The position numbers were made by a program, and so were the translations under genes. This document shows positions 9,588-19,744 of a DNA stretch of 64,000 nt, one piece after another. The notes under the pieces are model-generated. The model searched no databases, was not told the DNA's origin, and saw only the letters and a list, made by a program, of their open reading frames with translations. The stretch is from J054 sp963850255. GTDB lineage: Bacteria; Pseudomonadota; Gammaproteobacteria; Steroidobacterales; GCA-2729495. The first letter of the stretch is position 1, and each line of letters starts with the position of its first letter. The DNA lies in the NCBI GenBank assembly GCA_963850255.1, contig CAWKLL010000025.1, positions 93,783-157,782 of the forward strand. Direction: 5' to 3'.

Positions 9588-11302
9588 ATGGGAGCATTCA
9601 AGGAACCCCACGGCGGGGTGCTCAAGGAGTTATACCTGGGCGAATCAGCAGCCGAGGCCGAACAGGAAAAGGCCCGCGACTATCTGTCATGGGATCTGAC
9701 CGCGCGTCAGATTTGCGATATTGAGCTGCTGCTGAATGGTGCCTTCTCGCCGCTGGAGGGTTTTCTGACTCAGGCCGAGTACGAGGGCGTACTCGAAAAC
9801 ATGCGCCTGCCCGACGGCACCCTGTGGCCGATGCCCGTCACTCTGGATGTGAGCCGGGAGTTCGCCGACCAGGTGAAAGTAGGCCAGTCCATTGCGCTGC
9901 GGGACCCGGAAGGCGTGCTGATCGCGACCATGGAGGTCAGCGACATCTGGACTCCGGACAAGCCGCCGAGGCCGAAGCAGCGTTTGGCAGCCAGGACGAG
10001 CAGCATCCTGCTGTGCACTACCTGATGCACCAGGCTGGCCAGGTTTACCTCGGTGGCAAGCTGCACGGCATCGAGCCGCCACTGCACTACGATTTCAGCC
10101 TGTTGCGCGATACGCCGGCGGAATTGCGTGGCCGTTTCCGCAAGCTGGGCTGGCGCAAGGTCGTGGCCTTCCAGACCCGCAACCCCTTGCATCGGGCTCA
10201 CCAGGAACTGACCTTCCGGGCGGCGCGTGAGCAGGAAGCCAATCTGCTGATCCAGCCGGTGGTGGGCATGACCAAGCCGGGTGACGTGGACCACTACACC
10301 CGCGTGCGTTGCTACGAGCACGTTCTCGAACAGTATCCGGAGCAGACCACAACCCTGAGTCTGCTGCCGCTGGCCATGCGCATGGCCGGACCCCGCGAGG
10401 CGCTGTGGCACGCGATTATTCGCAAGAATTACGGCTGCACGCACTTCATCGTCGGTCGCGATCACGCCGGCCCCGGCAATGATTCCAACGGCGAGCCGTT
10501 TTACGGCCCCTACGATGCGCAGGAATTGTTCAAGGAGCATGAGGCCGAACTGGACATCACCATGGTGCCGTTCCAGATGATGGTCTACGTCGAGGATCGC
10601 GCGGAATACGTGCCGGTGGACGAGACCAAGCCGGAAGAAACGGTGCTGAATATTTCCGGCACCGAATTCCGGCGTCGCCTGGCCGAGGGCCTGGAAATTC
10701 CCGACTGGTTTTCCTACCCGAAAGTGGTGGAGGAGCTGCGCCGCTCTTATCCGCCGCGAGCACAAGCAGGGCTTTACGGTGTTCTTCACCGGTCTGTCGG
10801 GTTCCGGCAAATCCACCATCGCCAATGCGCTGCTGGTCAAGCTGCTGGAGAACGGCGGCCGGCCGGTGACCTTGCTGGACGGCGACCTGGTGCGCAAGAA
10901 CCTGTCCAGCGAACTGGGCTTCTCCAAAGAGCATCGCGATCTGAATATTCATGCGTATCGGTTACGTGGCCTCCGAGATCACCAAGAACGGCGGCGTCGC
11001 TATTTGTGCACCCATCGCGCCTTATGCCGCTACGCGGCGGCCGTGCGTGAGCTGCCATCGAGCCGACTGGCGGCTTTCTGGAAGTGCATGTGGCTACGCC
11101 CCTCGAGGTCTGCGAGCAGCGCGATCGCAAGGGTCTGTATGCCAAGGCCCGGGCGGGCATCATCAAGGAGTTCACCGGTATTTCCGATCCTTACGAGGAG
11201 CCGGAGAATCCGGAGATGCGTATCGATACCGTGGGCCTGAGTCCGGACCTCGCAGCGCACCGGATTCTGGTGAAGCTGGAAAGTCTCGGCTTCATACGCT
11301 AG
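9588..11302 (+). CDS. Fused ATP sulfurylase / APS kinase, interrupted by several indels
   Basis: One gene for a homomeric ATP sulfurylase (Sat) fused to a C-terminal APS kinase (CysC), converting sulfate to APS and then PAPS. Sat motifs: QTRNPLHRAHQEL (HxxH-type nucleotide site) and GRDHAGPG. CysC motifs: Walker A GLSGSGKSTIA and the C-terminal GLYAKARAGIIKEFTG. The frame breaks at about 9963 (-1), 10758 (+1), 10951 (+1), 11040 (-1) and 11055 (+2 or -1); correcting these by eye gives one continuous protein of about 570 residues matching bifunctional Sat/CysC. Total length modulo 3 agrees with these changes. Breaks are most likely sequence errors. It lies between ssb and miaB, with no other cys gene nearby. 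Confidence 0.85.
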
Positions 11303-11374
11303 CTTTGTTTAGTCGTGGCCCGCCTGGGGCCGCGACTTCATTTCTCCAGGAGGAGGCGTTACAGCCAGCCTGGC

Positions 11375-12718
11375 ATGCCAGGAAAAGTCTACGTAAAGAC
11401 CTTCGGGTGTCAGATGAACGAGTACGACACCGACAAGATGCTGGACGTGCTCCGTGACAGCCATGGGCTTGAGCCTGTCACTGACGCCGAAGCAGCGGAC
11501 GTTCTGCTGCTGAATACCTGTTCGGTGCGCGAAAAGGCGCAGGAGAAGGTGTTCTCACTGCTGGGCCGTTGGCGCGCCATTGAAGGCTCAGCGTCCCGAG
11601 CTGGTGATCGGCGTGGGTGGTTGCGTGGCCAGCCAGGAAGGCGAAGCCCTGGCGCAGCGTGCGCCGGTGGTGGATATCGTGTTCGGGCCGCAGACGCTGC
11701 ATCGCCTGCCGGTGATGCTTGACCGGGTGCGCAACCATGGTGGCACCGTGGTCGATGTCAGCTTTCCGGAGATCGAGAAGTTCGACAGTTTGCCGGCGCC
11801 GCGAGCCGACGGTCCGACCGCTTTCGTGTCCGTCATGGAAGGCTGCAGCAAGTACTGCAGCTTCTGCGTCGTGCCGTACACTCGCGGCGAGGAAGTCAGT
11901 CGGCCGCTTGATGACGTGGTTGCCGAAGTGGTGCGGCTGGCCCGACAGGGCGTGCGCGAAATCAACCTGCTGGGTCAGAACGTCAATGCCTATCGTGGCC
12001 CCACCCATGATGGTGGCGTCGCCGATCTGGCCACGCTGATTCGCTACGTGGCGGCGATCGCCCGAGATCGAGCGCATCCGCTTCACGACGTCGCATCCGA
12101 TGGAGTTCAATGATCGCCTGATTGCAGGCCTATGCCGATGTGGCCAAACTGGCCAACTACCTGCATTTGCCGGTGCAGAGCGGTTCCGATCGTATTCTTG
12201 CCGCCATGAAACGTGGCCACACGGCGCTTGAATATAAGGACAAGATTCGCCGCTTGCGCGAGGTGCGGCCGGATATCAGCGTCTCTACTGACATTATCGT
12301 TGGTTTCCCGGGCGAGACTGATGCAGACTTCGAGGCCACGATGAAATTGGCCGCGACGGTGGGTTTCGACCAGTCTTTCAGCTTTGTCTATAGCGCGCGA
12401 CCCGGCACGCCCGCAGCGGCGCTGCCGGATCCGGTCAGCCAGCAGGACAAGCTGGCCCGGCTGGCTATGTTGCAGGACCGCATTAACGCCCAGGCAGCCG
12501 CTATCAGCCGCGACATGATCGGTAGCGTGCAGCGCGTACTGGTGGAGCGAACTTCGCGCAAAGACCAGCAACAATTGGCCGGCCGGACCGAAAATAATCG
12601 CTGGGTGAATTTTGATGGCAACCCTGAATTGATCGGCAATTTTGTCGACGTGACTATCACTGAAGCATTACCCAATTCACTGCGCGGACGCCTGGCCGTC
12701 GGCGCACAAGCCGCTTGA
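11375..12718 (+). CDS. miaB: tRNA-2-methylthio-N6-isopentenyladenosine synthase, three +1 indels
   Basis: Radical-SAM methylthiotransferase that adds the 2-methylthio group to i6A37 of tRNAs. N-terminal UPF0004 domain with its cysteines (KTFGCQMN, NTCSVREKA, GGCVASQ), radical SAM cluster CSKYCSFCVVPYTRG, and a TRAM domain at the C-terminus. The frame breaks at about 11578, 12063 and 12124; each is repaired by removing one base, and the total (1344 bases) is then consistent with three insertions and a product of about 446 residues. An AGGAGG sits 18 bases before ATG 11375. The stop overlaps the TTG start of phoH, beginning the conserved miaB-phoH-ybeY-corC-lnt run. Confidence 0.9.
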
Positions 12719-13720
12719 ACGCCGCAGTCGTCACCGAAGACGTGCTGCTGGAGCCGGCGGACAATGCCGCGCTGGCTAATTTATGTGGCCAGTTCGATGA
12801 GCACTTGCGGCAGATCGAAAATCGTCTTGGCGTGCGCATTAGCAATCGCGGCAATCGATTCCGCGTGGTCGGTCCGGCTGCCCTGACCGAAGCCGGCGCG
12901 CGGGTATTGCGCGAGCTGTATGCGCGGGCCGGCAGTGAGACCCTGGATCCAGGCAGGGTGCATGTTTGCCTGCAGGAGGCCGCGGCCGATGCGGAGACGC
13001 CGCCGCCGCCAGATAGCAACCAGGACGACAGCCTGATTATTCGTACCCGCCGCGCCCGGGTTCGACCTCGGGGCGTCAATCAGCGTGCCTATATCACCAG
13101 TATCCGCGAAAACGACCTGAGCTTTGGTGTCGGTCCGGCCGGCACGGGCAAGACCTACCTGGCGGTGGCCAGTGCCGTTGAAGCGCTGGAGCAAGAACGG
13201 GTGCGCCGCATTGTGCTGGTCCGGCCGGCGGTAGAGGCTGGTGAGCGGCTGGGGTTTCTACCCGGCGATATGTCCCAGAAAGTCGATCCGTATTTGCGGC
13301 CGATGTACGACGCTTTCTACGAAATGCTCGGTTTCGATCGGGTTGCGACGCCTGATCGAGCGGAATATTATCGAAGTTGCGCCACTGGCGTTTATGCGCG
13401 GCCGCTCACTGAATGAAAGTTTCGTGATTCTGGATGAGGCGCAGAACACCACGATCGAGCAGATGAAAATGTTTCTGACCCGCATGGGTTTTGGTTCACG
13501 GGCGGTGGTAACCGGCGATATCACGCAGGTTGATTTGCCCCGCCACCAAACCTCTGGTTTGCGACACGTCATCGATATTTTGAACACGGTGCCCGGTATC
13601 AGTTTTACTTTTTTCTCGCCGCGCGACGTGGTTCGTCATAGCCTGGTTCAGCGTATCGTTGAAGCCTACGAGGCACATAGTCCTGACGAACACAATGACA
13701 ATCCCGGGCCGCGTCAGTGA
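12715..13720 (+). CDS. ybeZ: PhoH-family ATPase (YbeZ), one +1 indel
   Basis: PhoH-like P-loop protein, the usual partner gene of the RNase YbeY. Walker A is GPAGTGKTYLAV and Walker B is SFVILDEAQNTT, with GFGSRAVVTGDITQVDLP downstream. An N-terminal domain of about 110 residues precedes the ATPase. The frame breaks at about 13351; removing one base gives the family sequence V-A-R-LIERNIIEVAPLAFMRGR. The start appears to be TTG 12715, overlapping the miaB stop; the end overlaps the GTG of ybeY. Confidence 0.88.
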
Positions 13721-14232
13721 ATGCCGCGCCCTTCGAAGCACCTGAGCTGAGCGCCAGGCTCGATATTCTGCAAGCGCCCGGCGTCGAGTTGCCTGCCGGT
13801 CTGCAGCCTGAGGACTGGATCAAAGCTGCGCTTTCCGTGCTCGATTGCCCGACCGCCAGCATGAGCCTGAGGTGGGTCGACGAAGTCGAGAGCGCGGCAC
13901 TCAATCAGCAATATCGGGGCAAATCGGGGCCAACCAACGTGCTGGCCTTCCCGGCGCCGCAAATGCCGGGACTGCCGGCTGGCGAAACGGACTATCTGGG
14001 TGACCTGGTTGTCTGCGTCCCCGTGCTGCTTCGCGAAGCCGCTGAGCAGGGTAAGTCGCCGAACGCCCATGCGGCACATTTGCTCGTGCATGGCTGTTTG
14101 CATCTGGCTGGTTATCAGCACGAGTGCGCGGACCAGCGGGAAGTGATGGAGCAGCTGGAAATTCGGCTGCTCGCGCAGCTTGGTTTTGCCGATCCATACC
14201 AGCTCCGGGCTGACGGGCGCAATTATGAGTGA
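13717..14232 (+). CDS. ybeY: Endoribonuclease YbeY (rRNA maturation)
   Basis: 171 residues from GTG 13717, which overlaps the upstream phoH stop. Zinc-dependent RNase in 16S rRNA 3' processing and 70S ribosome quality control. The metal site HGCLHLAGYQHE gives the three-histidine H-x3-H-x5-H motif; GPTNVLAFP is the conserved upstream block. The C-terminus overlaps corC by 8 bases. Confidence 0.93.
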   Translation: MNAAPFEAPELSARLDILQAPGVELPAGLQPEDWIKAALSVLDCPTASMSLRWVDEVESAALNQQYRGKSGPTNVLAFPAPQMPGLPAGETDYLGDLVVCVPVLLREAAEQGKSPNAHAAHLLVHGCLHLAGYQHECADQREVMEQLEIRLLAQLGFADPYQLRADGRNYE

Positions 14233-15076
14233 TGATGAAAAGGGCGCTGACGAGCAAAGCCACGGTTGGCTCGGGCGATTGAGAGACGTGCTGCGCGGGG
14301 AGCCCTCGACGCGCGAAGAGCTGCTCGAATTTCTGCGCGATGACCGCTGGGAACGGGTGCTGGATGAGGACGAGCTGGAAATGCTGCGTGATGTCCTCGA
14401 AGTTTCAGAGACCCAGGTGCGCGATGTGATGGTGCCGCGCTCGCAGATGGTGGTGCTCGAAGCCGGCGCGCCGCAGGACGAGATCCTCGCCACCATTATC
14501 GAATGTGGCCATTCGCGCTTTCCGGTGCTCGGTGAAGAACGTGATGAAGTACAAGGCATTCTGCTGGCCAAGGACCTGCTGCGCCATTTTCGCGATGGTG
14601 GTGAACAGGCCTTCAGTCTTGACAGGTTCCTGCGCCCGGCCGTGTTTATTCCGGAAAGCAAGCGTCTGAATACTTTGCTGAAGCAGTTCCGCGTAAGTCG
14701 CAATCACATGGCCATCGTGGTTGATGAATACGGTGGTATCGCGGGTTTGCTGACTATTGAAGATGTGCTCGAGGAGATCGTCGGCGAAATTGATGACGAG
14801 CATGATCCGCGCGATGCGGCGCCGATTCAGCAACAGGATGAGTCACGCTACAACGTAAAGGCCTTGACGCGCATCGAAGACTTTAACGAGTACTTCGATG
14901 TGGAGCTGACGGACAGTGACTATGACACCGTCGGTGGCCTGGTGATTCATCAGCTGGGGCGCATGCCTCGCAGTGGCGACGTGGTTGCGGCGGAGGGCTT
15001 TCGTTTCAAGGTGCTGCAGGCGGATCGCCGTCGCGTCTATGGCGTAGAAGTGACACGTCTGGTCGAAGAGTCTTGA
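14225..15076 (+). CDS. ybeX: CorC/YbeX-type CBS-domain protein
   Basis: 283 residues from ATG 14225. Two CBS domains (about residues 60-185, e.g. RDVMVPRSQMV) followed by a CorC_HlyC transporter-associated domain. It belongs to the group linked to Mg/Co efflux and, as YbeX, to ribosome metabolism alongside ybeY and ybeZ. No membrane segment is present, so it is a soluble partner. Gene order phoH-ybeY-corC-lnt is conserved across gammaproteobacteria. Confidence 0.92.
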   Translation: MSDDEKGADEQSHGWLGRLRDVLRGEPSTREELLEFLRDDRWERVLDEDELEMLRDVLEVSETQVRDVMVPRSQMVVLEAGAPQDEILATIIECGHSRFPVLGEERDEVQGILLAKDLLRHFRDGGEQAFSLDRFLRPAVFIPESKRLNTLLKQFRVSRNHMAIVVDEYGGIAGLLTIEDVLEEIVGEIDDEHDPRDAAPIQQQDESRYNVKALTRIEDFNEYFDVELTDSDYDTVGGLVIHQLGRMPRSGDVVAAEGFRFKVLQADRRRVYGVEVTRLVEES

Positions 15077-15086
15077 AGCCGCTGAT

Positions 15087-16586
15087 GTGATTGGCCTGCC
15101 CGCATGGTTCCAGCAGCGGGGGCGCTGGATCTGCGTGATTGCCGGGGCAGTCCTGCCACTGGCTTTCGCACCCTTCGAGCTGTTCTGGCTGATGATCCCG
15201 CTACTGTTGCTGCTGCTATTGAGCTGGCAGGGCCAGTCGGCGCGCGAAGCTGCCTGGCGTGGCTTCTGGTTTGGCGTCGGCGCCTTCGGCGCAGGCACCT
15301 ACTGGCTGTATATCAGTATCCATATTTTCGGCGGGTCGCCCCTGTGGCTGGCGCTGTTCCTGATGTGCGCTCTGGTGCTGATCATGGCCTTATTCTCGGC
15401 GCTGGCAGGCTGGCTGTATGCCCGCCTGCGTTCTGACTCGCCGCTGCACAATCTGCTGTTGCTGTTTCCGTCCAGCTGGGTGCTGGTGGAATGGCTGCGT
15501 GGATGGATATTTACCGGCTTCCCCTGGCTGAGTCTCGGCTATGCGCAGATCGACGGGCCACTGTCCGTATGGGCGCCGCTGGGCGGCGTGTATGGGGTCT
15601 CTCTGCTCAGTGCACTGATTACCGGCTGCCTGGCCTGCCTGCTGCTAGCCCATAGCGTGAGACAGCGGCTGGCCGTCGTGATGCTGCTGGCGGCAATAGC
15701 GCTGCCAAGCTTTCTCCTGCAGGGGCAGGCCTGGACCCGGCCATCCGGGCCTGCGGTCACGGTGGCGCTGGTTCAAGGCTCCATTTCGCAAGATCGGAAG
15801 TGGCTGCCTGAACAGCGTCGACCGACCCTGCAGTTGTATCGGGAGCTGACCCTGGCCCATGCGGATGCCGATCTGATGGTGTGGCCGGAAGTGGCAATCC
15901 CCGCTATGCAGCACCAGGTCGAGGCTTATCTGGACGAACTGGACCAGCTCGCAGCTGATCGCTCGCTGGCGCTGTTGCTGGGCGTGCTGGTGTATGACTT
16001 CGACAATGAGCAGTTTTATAACGCCCTGATCAGCCTCGGCGAGGCTCGGGGTGTATACAACAAGCGCCACCTGGTGCCGTTCGGCGAGTTTTTCCCGGTG
16101 CCGGATTTCATCCGTAACTGGATGCGACTGATGAGTCTGCCCTACCGCGATACCGCGCATGGTGAAGACGAGCAGTCTCCGTTACGGGCTGCCGGTCTGA
16201 TCCTGGCGCCAAGTATTTGCTATGAAGACGCCTATGGTGGTGAGCAGCGCGATTTTTTACCGCAGGCTTCTGCGCTGGTTAATGTAAGTAACGATGCCTG
16301 GTTTGGTGATTCCGTAGCTCCGCATCAGCATCTGCAGATAGCACGCATGCGGGCCCTGGAAAGTGGTCGCTTTATGCTGCGTACAACCAATACCGGAATC
16401 ACAGCCATCATAGATCCGAGCGGACGGCTGGTCGCAGGGTCTCCGCAGTTTGAAACCCATGTACTGCGCGGTGAGATCATCCCTTATGCCGGCGCCACAC
16501 CGTTTGTGCGTTTCGGCAATACACCCGTGGTGCTGTTGAGCCTGCTGGCGCTGGCGCTACCGGCCGTGCGCCGCCGCTTTCGCTAA
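15087..16586 (+). CDS. lnt: Apolipoprotein N-acyltransferase
   Basis: 499 residues from GTG 15087. Inner-membrane enzyme performing the last step of lipoprotein maturation. Six or seven N-terminal transmembrane helices (about residues 12-210) precede a nitrilase-like periplasmic domain with the catalytic triad Glu268 (WPEVAIP), Lys326 (YNKRHLVPFGEF) and Cys378 (SICYED), nearly the same numbering as in E. coli. Ten bases separate it from corC. Confidence 0.95.
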   Translation: MIGLPAWFQQRGRWICVIAGAVLPLAFAPFELFWLMIPLLLLLLLSWQGQSAREAAWRGFWFGVGAFGAGTYWLYISIHIFGGSPLWLALFLMCALVLIMALFSALAGWLYARLRSDSPLHNLLLLFPSSWVLVEWLRGWIFTGFPWLSLGYAQIDGPLSVWAPLGGVYGVSLLSALITGCLACLLLAHSVRQRLAVVMLLAAIALPSFLLQGQAWTRPSGPAVTVALVQGSISQDRKWLPEQRRPTLQLYRELTLAHADADLMVWPEVAIPAMQHQVEAYLDELDQLAADRSLALLLGVLVYDFDNEQFYNALISLGEARGVYNKRHLVPFGEFFPVPDFIRNWMRLMSLPYRDTAHGEDEQSPLRAAGLILAPSICYEDAYGGEQRDFLPQASALVNVSNDAWFGDSVAPHQHLQIARMRALESGRFMLRTTNTGITAIIDPSGRLVAGSPQFETHVLRGEIIPYAGATPFVRFGNTPVVLLSLLALALPAVRRRFR

Positions 16587-16646
16587 GGGGGTTCGCCGGG
16601 GGCAGCTGTTGTATCCTTGCGGGCCGTCATTGCGAAGCCCTGAAAC

Positions 16647-19257
16647 GTGAGCGAACCTTCCTACGATCCCGCGGCCATTGAGGCCGAAGCCCAGGCATTC
16701 TGGGAGCAGTCCTCCTCCTTCCGTGTCGAGGAAGACCCAGCGCGGGAGAAGTTCTACTGCCTGTGTATGTTTCCCTATCCCAGCGGCGCTGCACATGGGC
16801 CACGTGCGCAACTACACCATCGGCGACGTGCTCGCGCGCTATCAGCGCATGCAGGGCTACAACGTGCTGCAGCCCATGGGCTGGGACGCCTTCGGCCTGC
16901 CGGCCGAGAATGCCGCCATGGCGAACGGCGTGCCGCCGGCAGACTGGACCTACGACAACATCGCCTACATGAAGCAGCAGCTGCAGTCGCTGGGTTTCGC
17001 CATCGACTGGAGCCGCGAGCTCGCCACCTGCGAGCCCGACTATTACCGCTGGAACCAGTGGCTGTTCCTGCGCATGCTGGAAAAAGGTATCGCCTACAAG
17101 ACGCACCGGTACGGTGAACTGGGATCCGGTGGACCAGACCGTGCTGGCCAACGAGCAGGTCATCGACGGCACGCGGCTGGCGCACCGGCGCGCGGTCGAG
17201 AAGCGCGAGATCCCGATGTACTACCTCGCGCATCACCGACTACGCCGAGGAACTGCTCGCCGTCGCTGGACAGCTTGCCGGACTGGCCCGAGCGGGTGCG
17301 CACCATGCAGGCCAACTGGATCGGCAAGAGCGTCGGCGTGCGCTTCGCCTTCCCGTATCAGCTGGACGGCGAGGACCGACCAGCTGTGGGTGTTCACCAC
17401 CCGCGCCGACACCATCATGGGCGTGACCTTCTGCGCGGTGGCGGCCGAGCATCCGCTGGCCGACGCGTGCCGCTGAATCTAATCCCGAGCTGGCCGCCTT
17501 CATCGACGAGTGCAAGCGCGGCAGCGTGACGGAGGCCGATCTGGCCACGATGGAAAAGAAGGGCATGCCGACCGGCATTTACGTGACGCATCCGCTGACC
17601 GGCGAACCGGTCCCGGTCTGGGTCGGCAACTACGTGCTGATGGGTTACGGCGACGGCGCGGTGATGGCCGTGCCGGCGCACGACGAACGCGATTTTCATT
17701 TCGCCAAGAAGTACAGCTTGCCGATCCGCCAGGTCATCGCAGTCGACGGTCAAGACGTTCTCTCTCGACGCCTGGCAGGACTGGTACGCGGACAAGCAAC
17801 GCGGCGTTTGCGTCAACTCCGGCAAGTACGACGGCCTGGCCTACGCGGCCGCCGTCGATGCCATCGCCGCCGACCTGGCGTCAGCGGATCTGGGCGAGAA
17901 GAAGACCCAGTGGCGCCTGCGCGACTGGGGCATTTCGCGCCAGCGCTACTGGGGCTGCCCGATCCCGATCATTCACTGCGAGCGCTGCGGCGCACGTGCC
18001 GGTGCCGGACGAACAACTGCCGGTGGTGCTGCCGGAAGACTGCGTGCCCGACGGTAGCGGCAATCCGCTCAACCAGCTGCGCGGCGTTTCGTGCAACTGC
18101 GATTGCCCGAGTTGCGGCAACCGGCGCGGCGCGAGACCGACACCATGGACACCTTCGTCGATTCGTCCTGGTACTACGCGCGTTTTGCCTGTGCCGACAA
18201 TCAACAGGCGATGGTCGATGAGCGGGTCAGTTACTGGATGCCGGTGGACCAGTACATCGGCGGCATCGAGCATGCGATCCTGCACCTGCTGTACTCGCGC
18301 TTCTGGACCAAGGTGATGCGCGATCTGGGCCTGGTGGACTACGACGAGCCCTTCAGCAAGCTGCTGACCCAGGGCATGGTGCTCAACGAGATCTACTACC
18401 GTCATCCGGAAGGCGGGCGGCGCGAGTACTTTAATCCGGCTGACATCGACAAGCACTACGACGAGGCCGGCAAGTTTTCCGGCGCCACTTTGAAAGCCGA
18501 CGGCGAGGCCGTGGTGTTCGACGGCATCGGCACCATGTCCAAGTCAAGGCACAACGGCGTCGATCCGCAGTCACTGATCGAGCAATACGGCGCCGATACC
18601 GCGCGCCTGTTCGTGATGTTCGCAGCGCCCCCGGAACAGACCCTGGAATGGTCCGACGAAGGTGCGCAGGGCGCGTTCCGATTTTTGCGCCGGCTCTGGC
18701 GGGCCGTGCATCAACATATACAGGCCGGCCCGGCAGCCGCCATCAATCACGCGGAACTCGATGATCGTCAGCGCGAGCTGCGTCGCGTCGTCCATGAGAC
18801 TATCGCCAAAGTAAGCGATGACATCGGTCGTCGCTATACCTTTAACACCGCCGTGGCCGCCTGTATGGAGCTATTAAACGCCGTTGCGCGATATACGCCG
18901 AAGGCGGATGGTGATCATTCCCTGGTTCAGGAAGCCCTGGACAGCATTGTGTTGATTTTGTCGCCCATCGTTCCGCATCTCTGCCATCGCTTGTGGCTGG
19001 ATCTTGGCCACCAGCAGGCGGTTGTGGACGAAGCATGGCCACAGGTGGACGAATCAGCCCTGAGTCGAGACAGCATAAATATCGTTGTGCAGGTAAATGG
19101 CAAGCTGCGCGCGCGTATTGAAGTTGCGGCGAGTCTCGGTAACGACGAGTTACGCGAACGCGCGCTGGCGGAAGAAAATGTGCAACGTTTCGTCGCCGAT
19201 AAACCGATTCGCAAGGTCATCGTGGTGCCCGGAAAGCTAGTCAATGTTGTGGTTTAG
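16647..19257 (+). CDS. leuS: Leucyl-tRNA synthetase, with many indels in the first 1.5 kb
   Basis: Class Ia synthetase for tRNA-Leu. Recognisable in order: HIGH region LHMGHVRNYTIGD, WNQWLFLRMLEKG, the editing (CP1) domain including VFTTRADTIMGVTF and MAVPAHDERDFHFA, RQRYWGCPIPI, DTFVDSSWYYARF, the KMSKS-type motif GTMSKSRHNGVDP, and the anticodon-binding domain. From about 18125 to the stop the frame is intact. Before that it breaks at about 16795, 17108, 17166, 17190, 17230, 17262, 17380, 17470, 17752, 17998 and 18120, mostly as +1; residue-by-residue family continuity resumes after each. Corrected length is about 868 residues (E. coli 860). Since LeuRS is essential, sequence error is the leading explanation. 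The start is GTG 16647; the end overlaps lptE by 14 bases. Confidence 0.9.
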
Positions 19258-19738
19258 GTTCGCGATATTCAGTGTGCTGCTGCTGGCAATCGCCGGCTGC
19301 GGATTCCAGGCGCGTGGCACGGCAACGTTTCCGGAGGAATTTGCGGCCACCTATATCGATACCTCGAATCGATATTCTGCGTTTTATCAGGAACTGGTCG
19401 CCGCATTGCGCAGCAGCAATCTCACCCTGGTTGATAACAGTATTGCCGCGCAAACCGTTATTCGCGTCAGTCTGGACGAGACGGGTCGCCGGGTGCAGTC
19501 CGTTTCTCCGCGTAACGTGCCACGCGAGTTTGAGGTCTTTTACCGCATTCGCTATTCGGTGGCGATGAACGGTATTGAGGTCCTCGAACCACAAACGCTG
19601 AGCCGCAACCGCGACTACACCTATGATGAGACCCTGGTATTGGGTAAGTCACTGGAAGAAGAGGGGTTGCGTCGGGCGCTGGCCGCCGACCTGGTGGAAC
19701 TCGTGCTGCGTCGGGTCGATACCCTTGCCCAACCGTAG
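19244..19738 (+). CDS. lptE: LPS-assembly lipoprotein LptE
   Basis: 164 residues. Signal peptide with lipobox AIAGC (Cys19), then the LptE-like body. The protein plugs the LptD barrel that inserts lipopolysaccharide into the outer membrane. Position directly after leuS, overlapping its end by 14 bases, is the conserved genomic context. In many relatives holA follows immediately; here an unknown membrane protein occupies that place and holA is at 23.5 kb. Confidence 0.9.
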   Translation: MLWFRFAIFSVLLLAIAGCGFQARGTATFPEEFAATYIDTSNRYSAFYQELVAALRSSNLTLVDNSIAAQTVIRVSLDETGRRVQSVSPRNVPREFEVFYRIRYSVAMNGIEVLEPQTLSRNRDYTYDETLVLGKSLEEEGLRRALAADLVELVLRRVDTLAQP

Positions 19739-19744
19739 CGCTGA

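Noticed and set aside
9770..10927. Minus-strand open frame of 385 codons over sat-cysC
   Set aside because: Plus-strand Sat and CysC motifs are unambiguous; the antisense frame has no recognisable domain.
16647..18125. Programmed +1 frameshifting or a recoded genetic system in leuS, miaB and phoH
   Set aside because: No shared slippery motif at the break points, some are -1, and many neighbouring genes are intact. Sequence error is simpler.
16647..19257. leuS as a decayed pseudogene
   Set aside because: Conserved residues are kept throughout, indels alternate with perfect family sequence, and the gene is essential.
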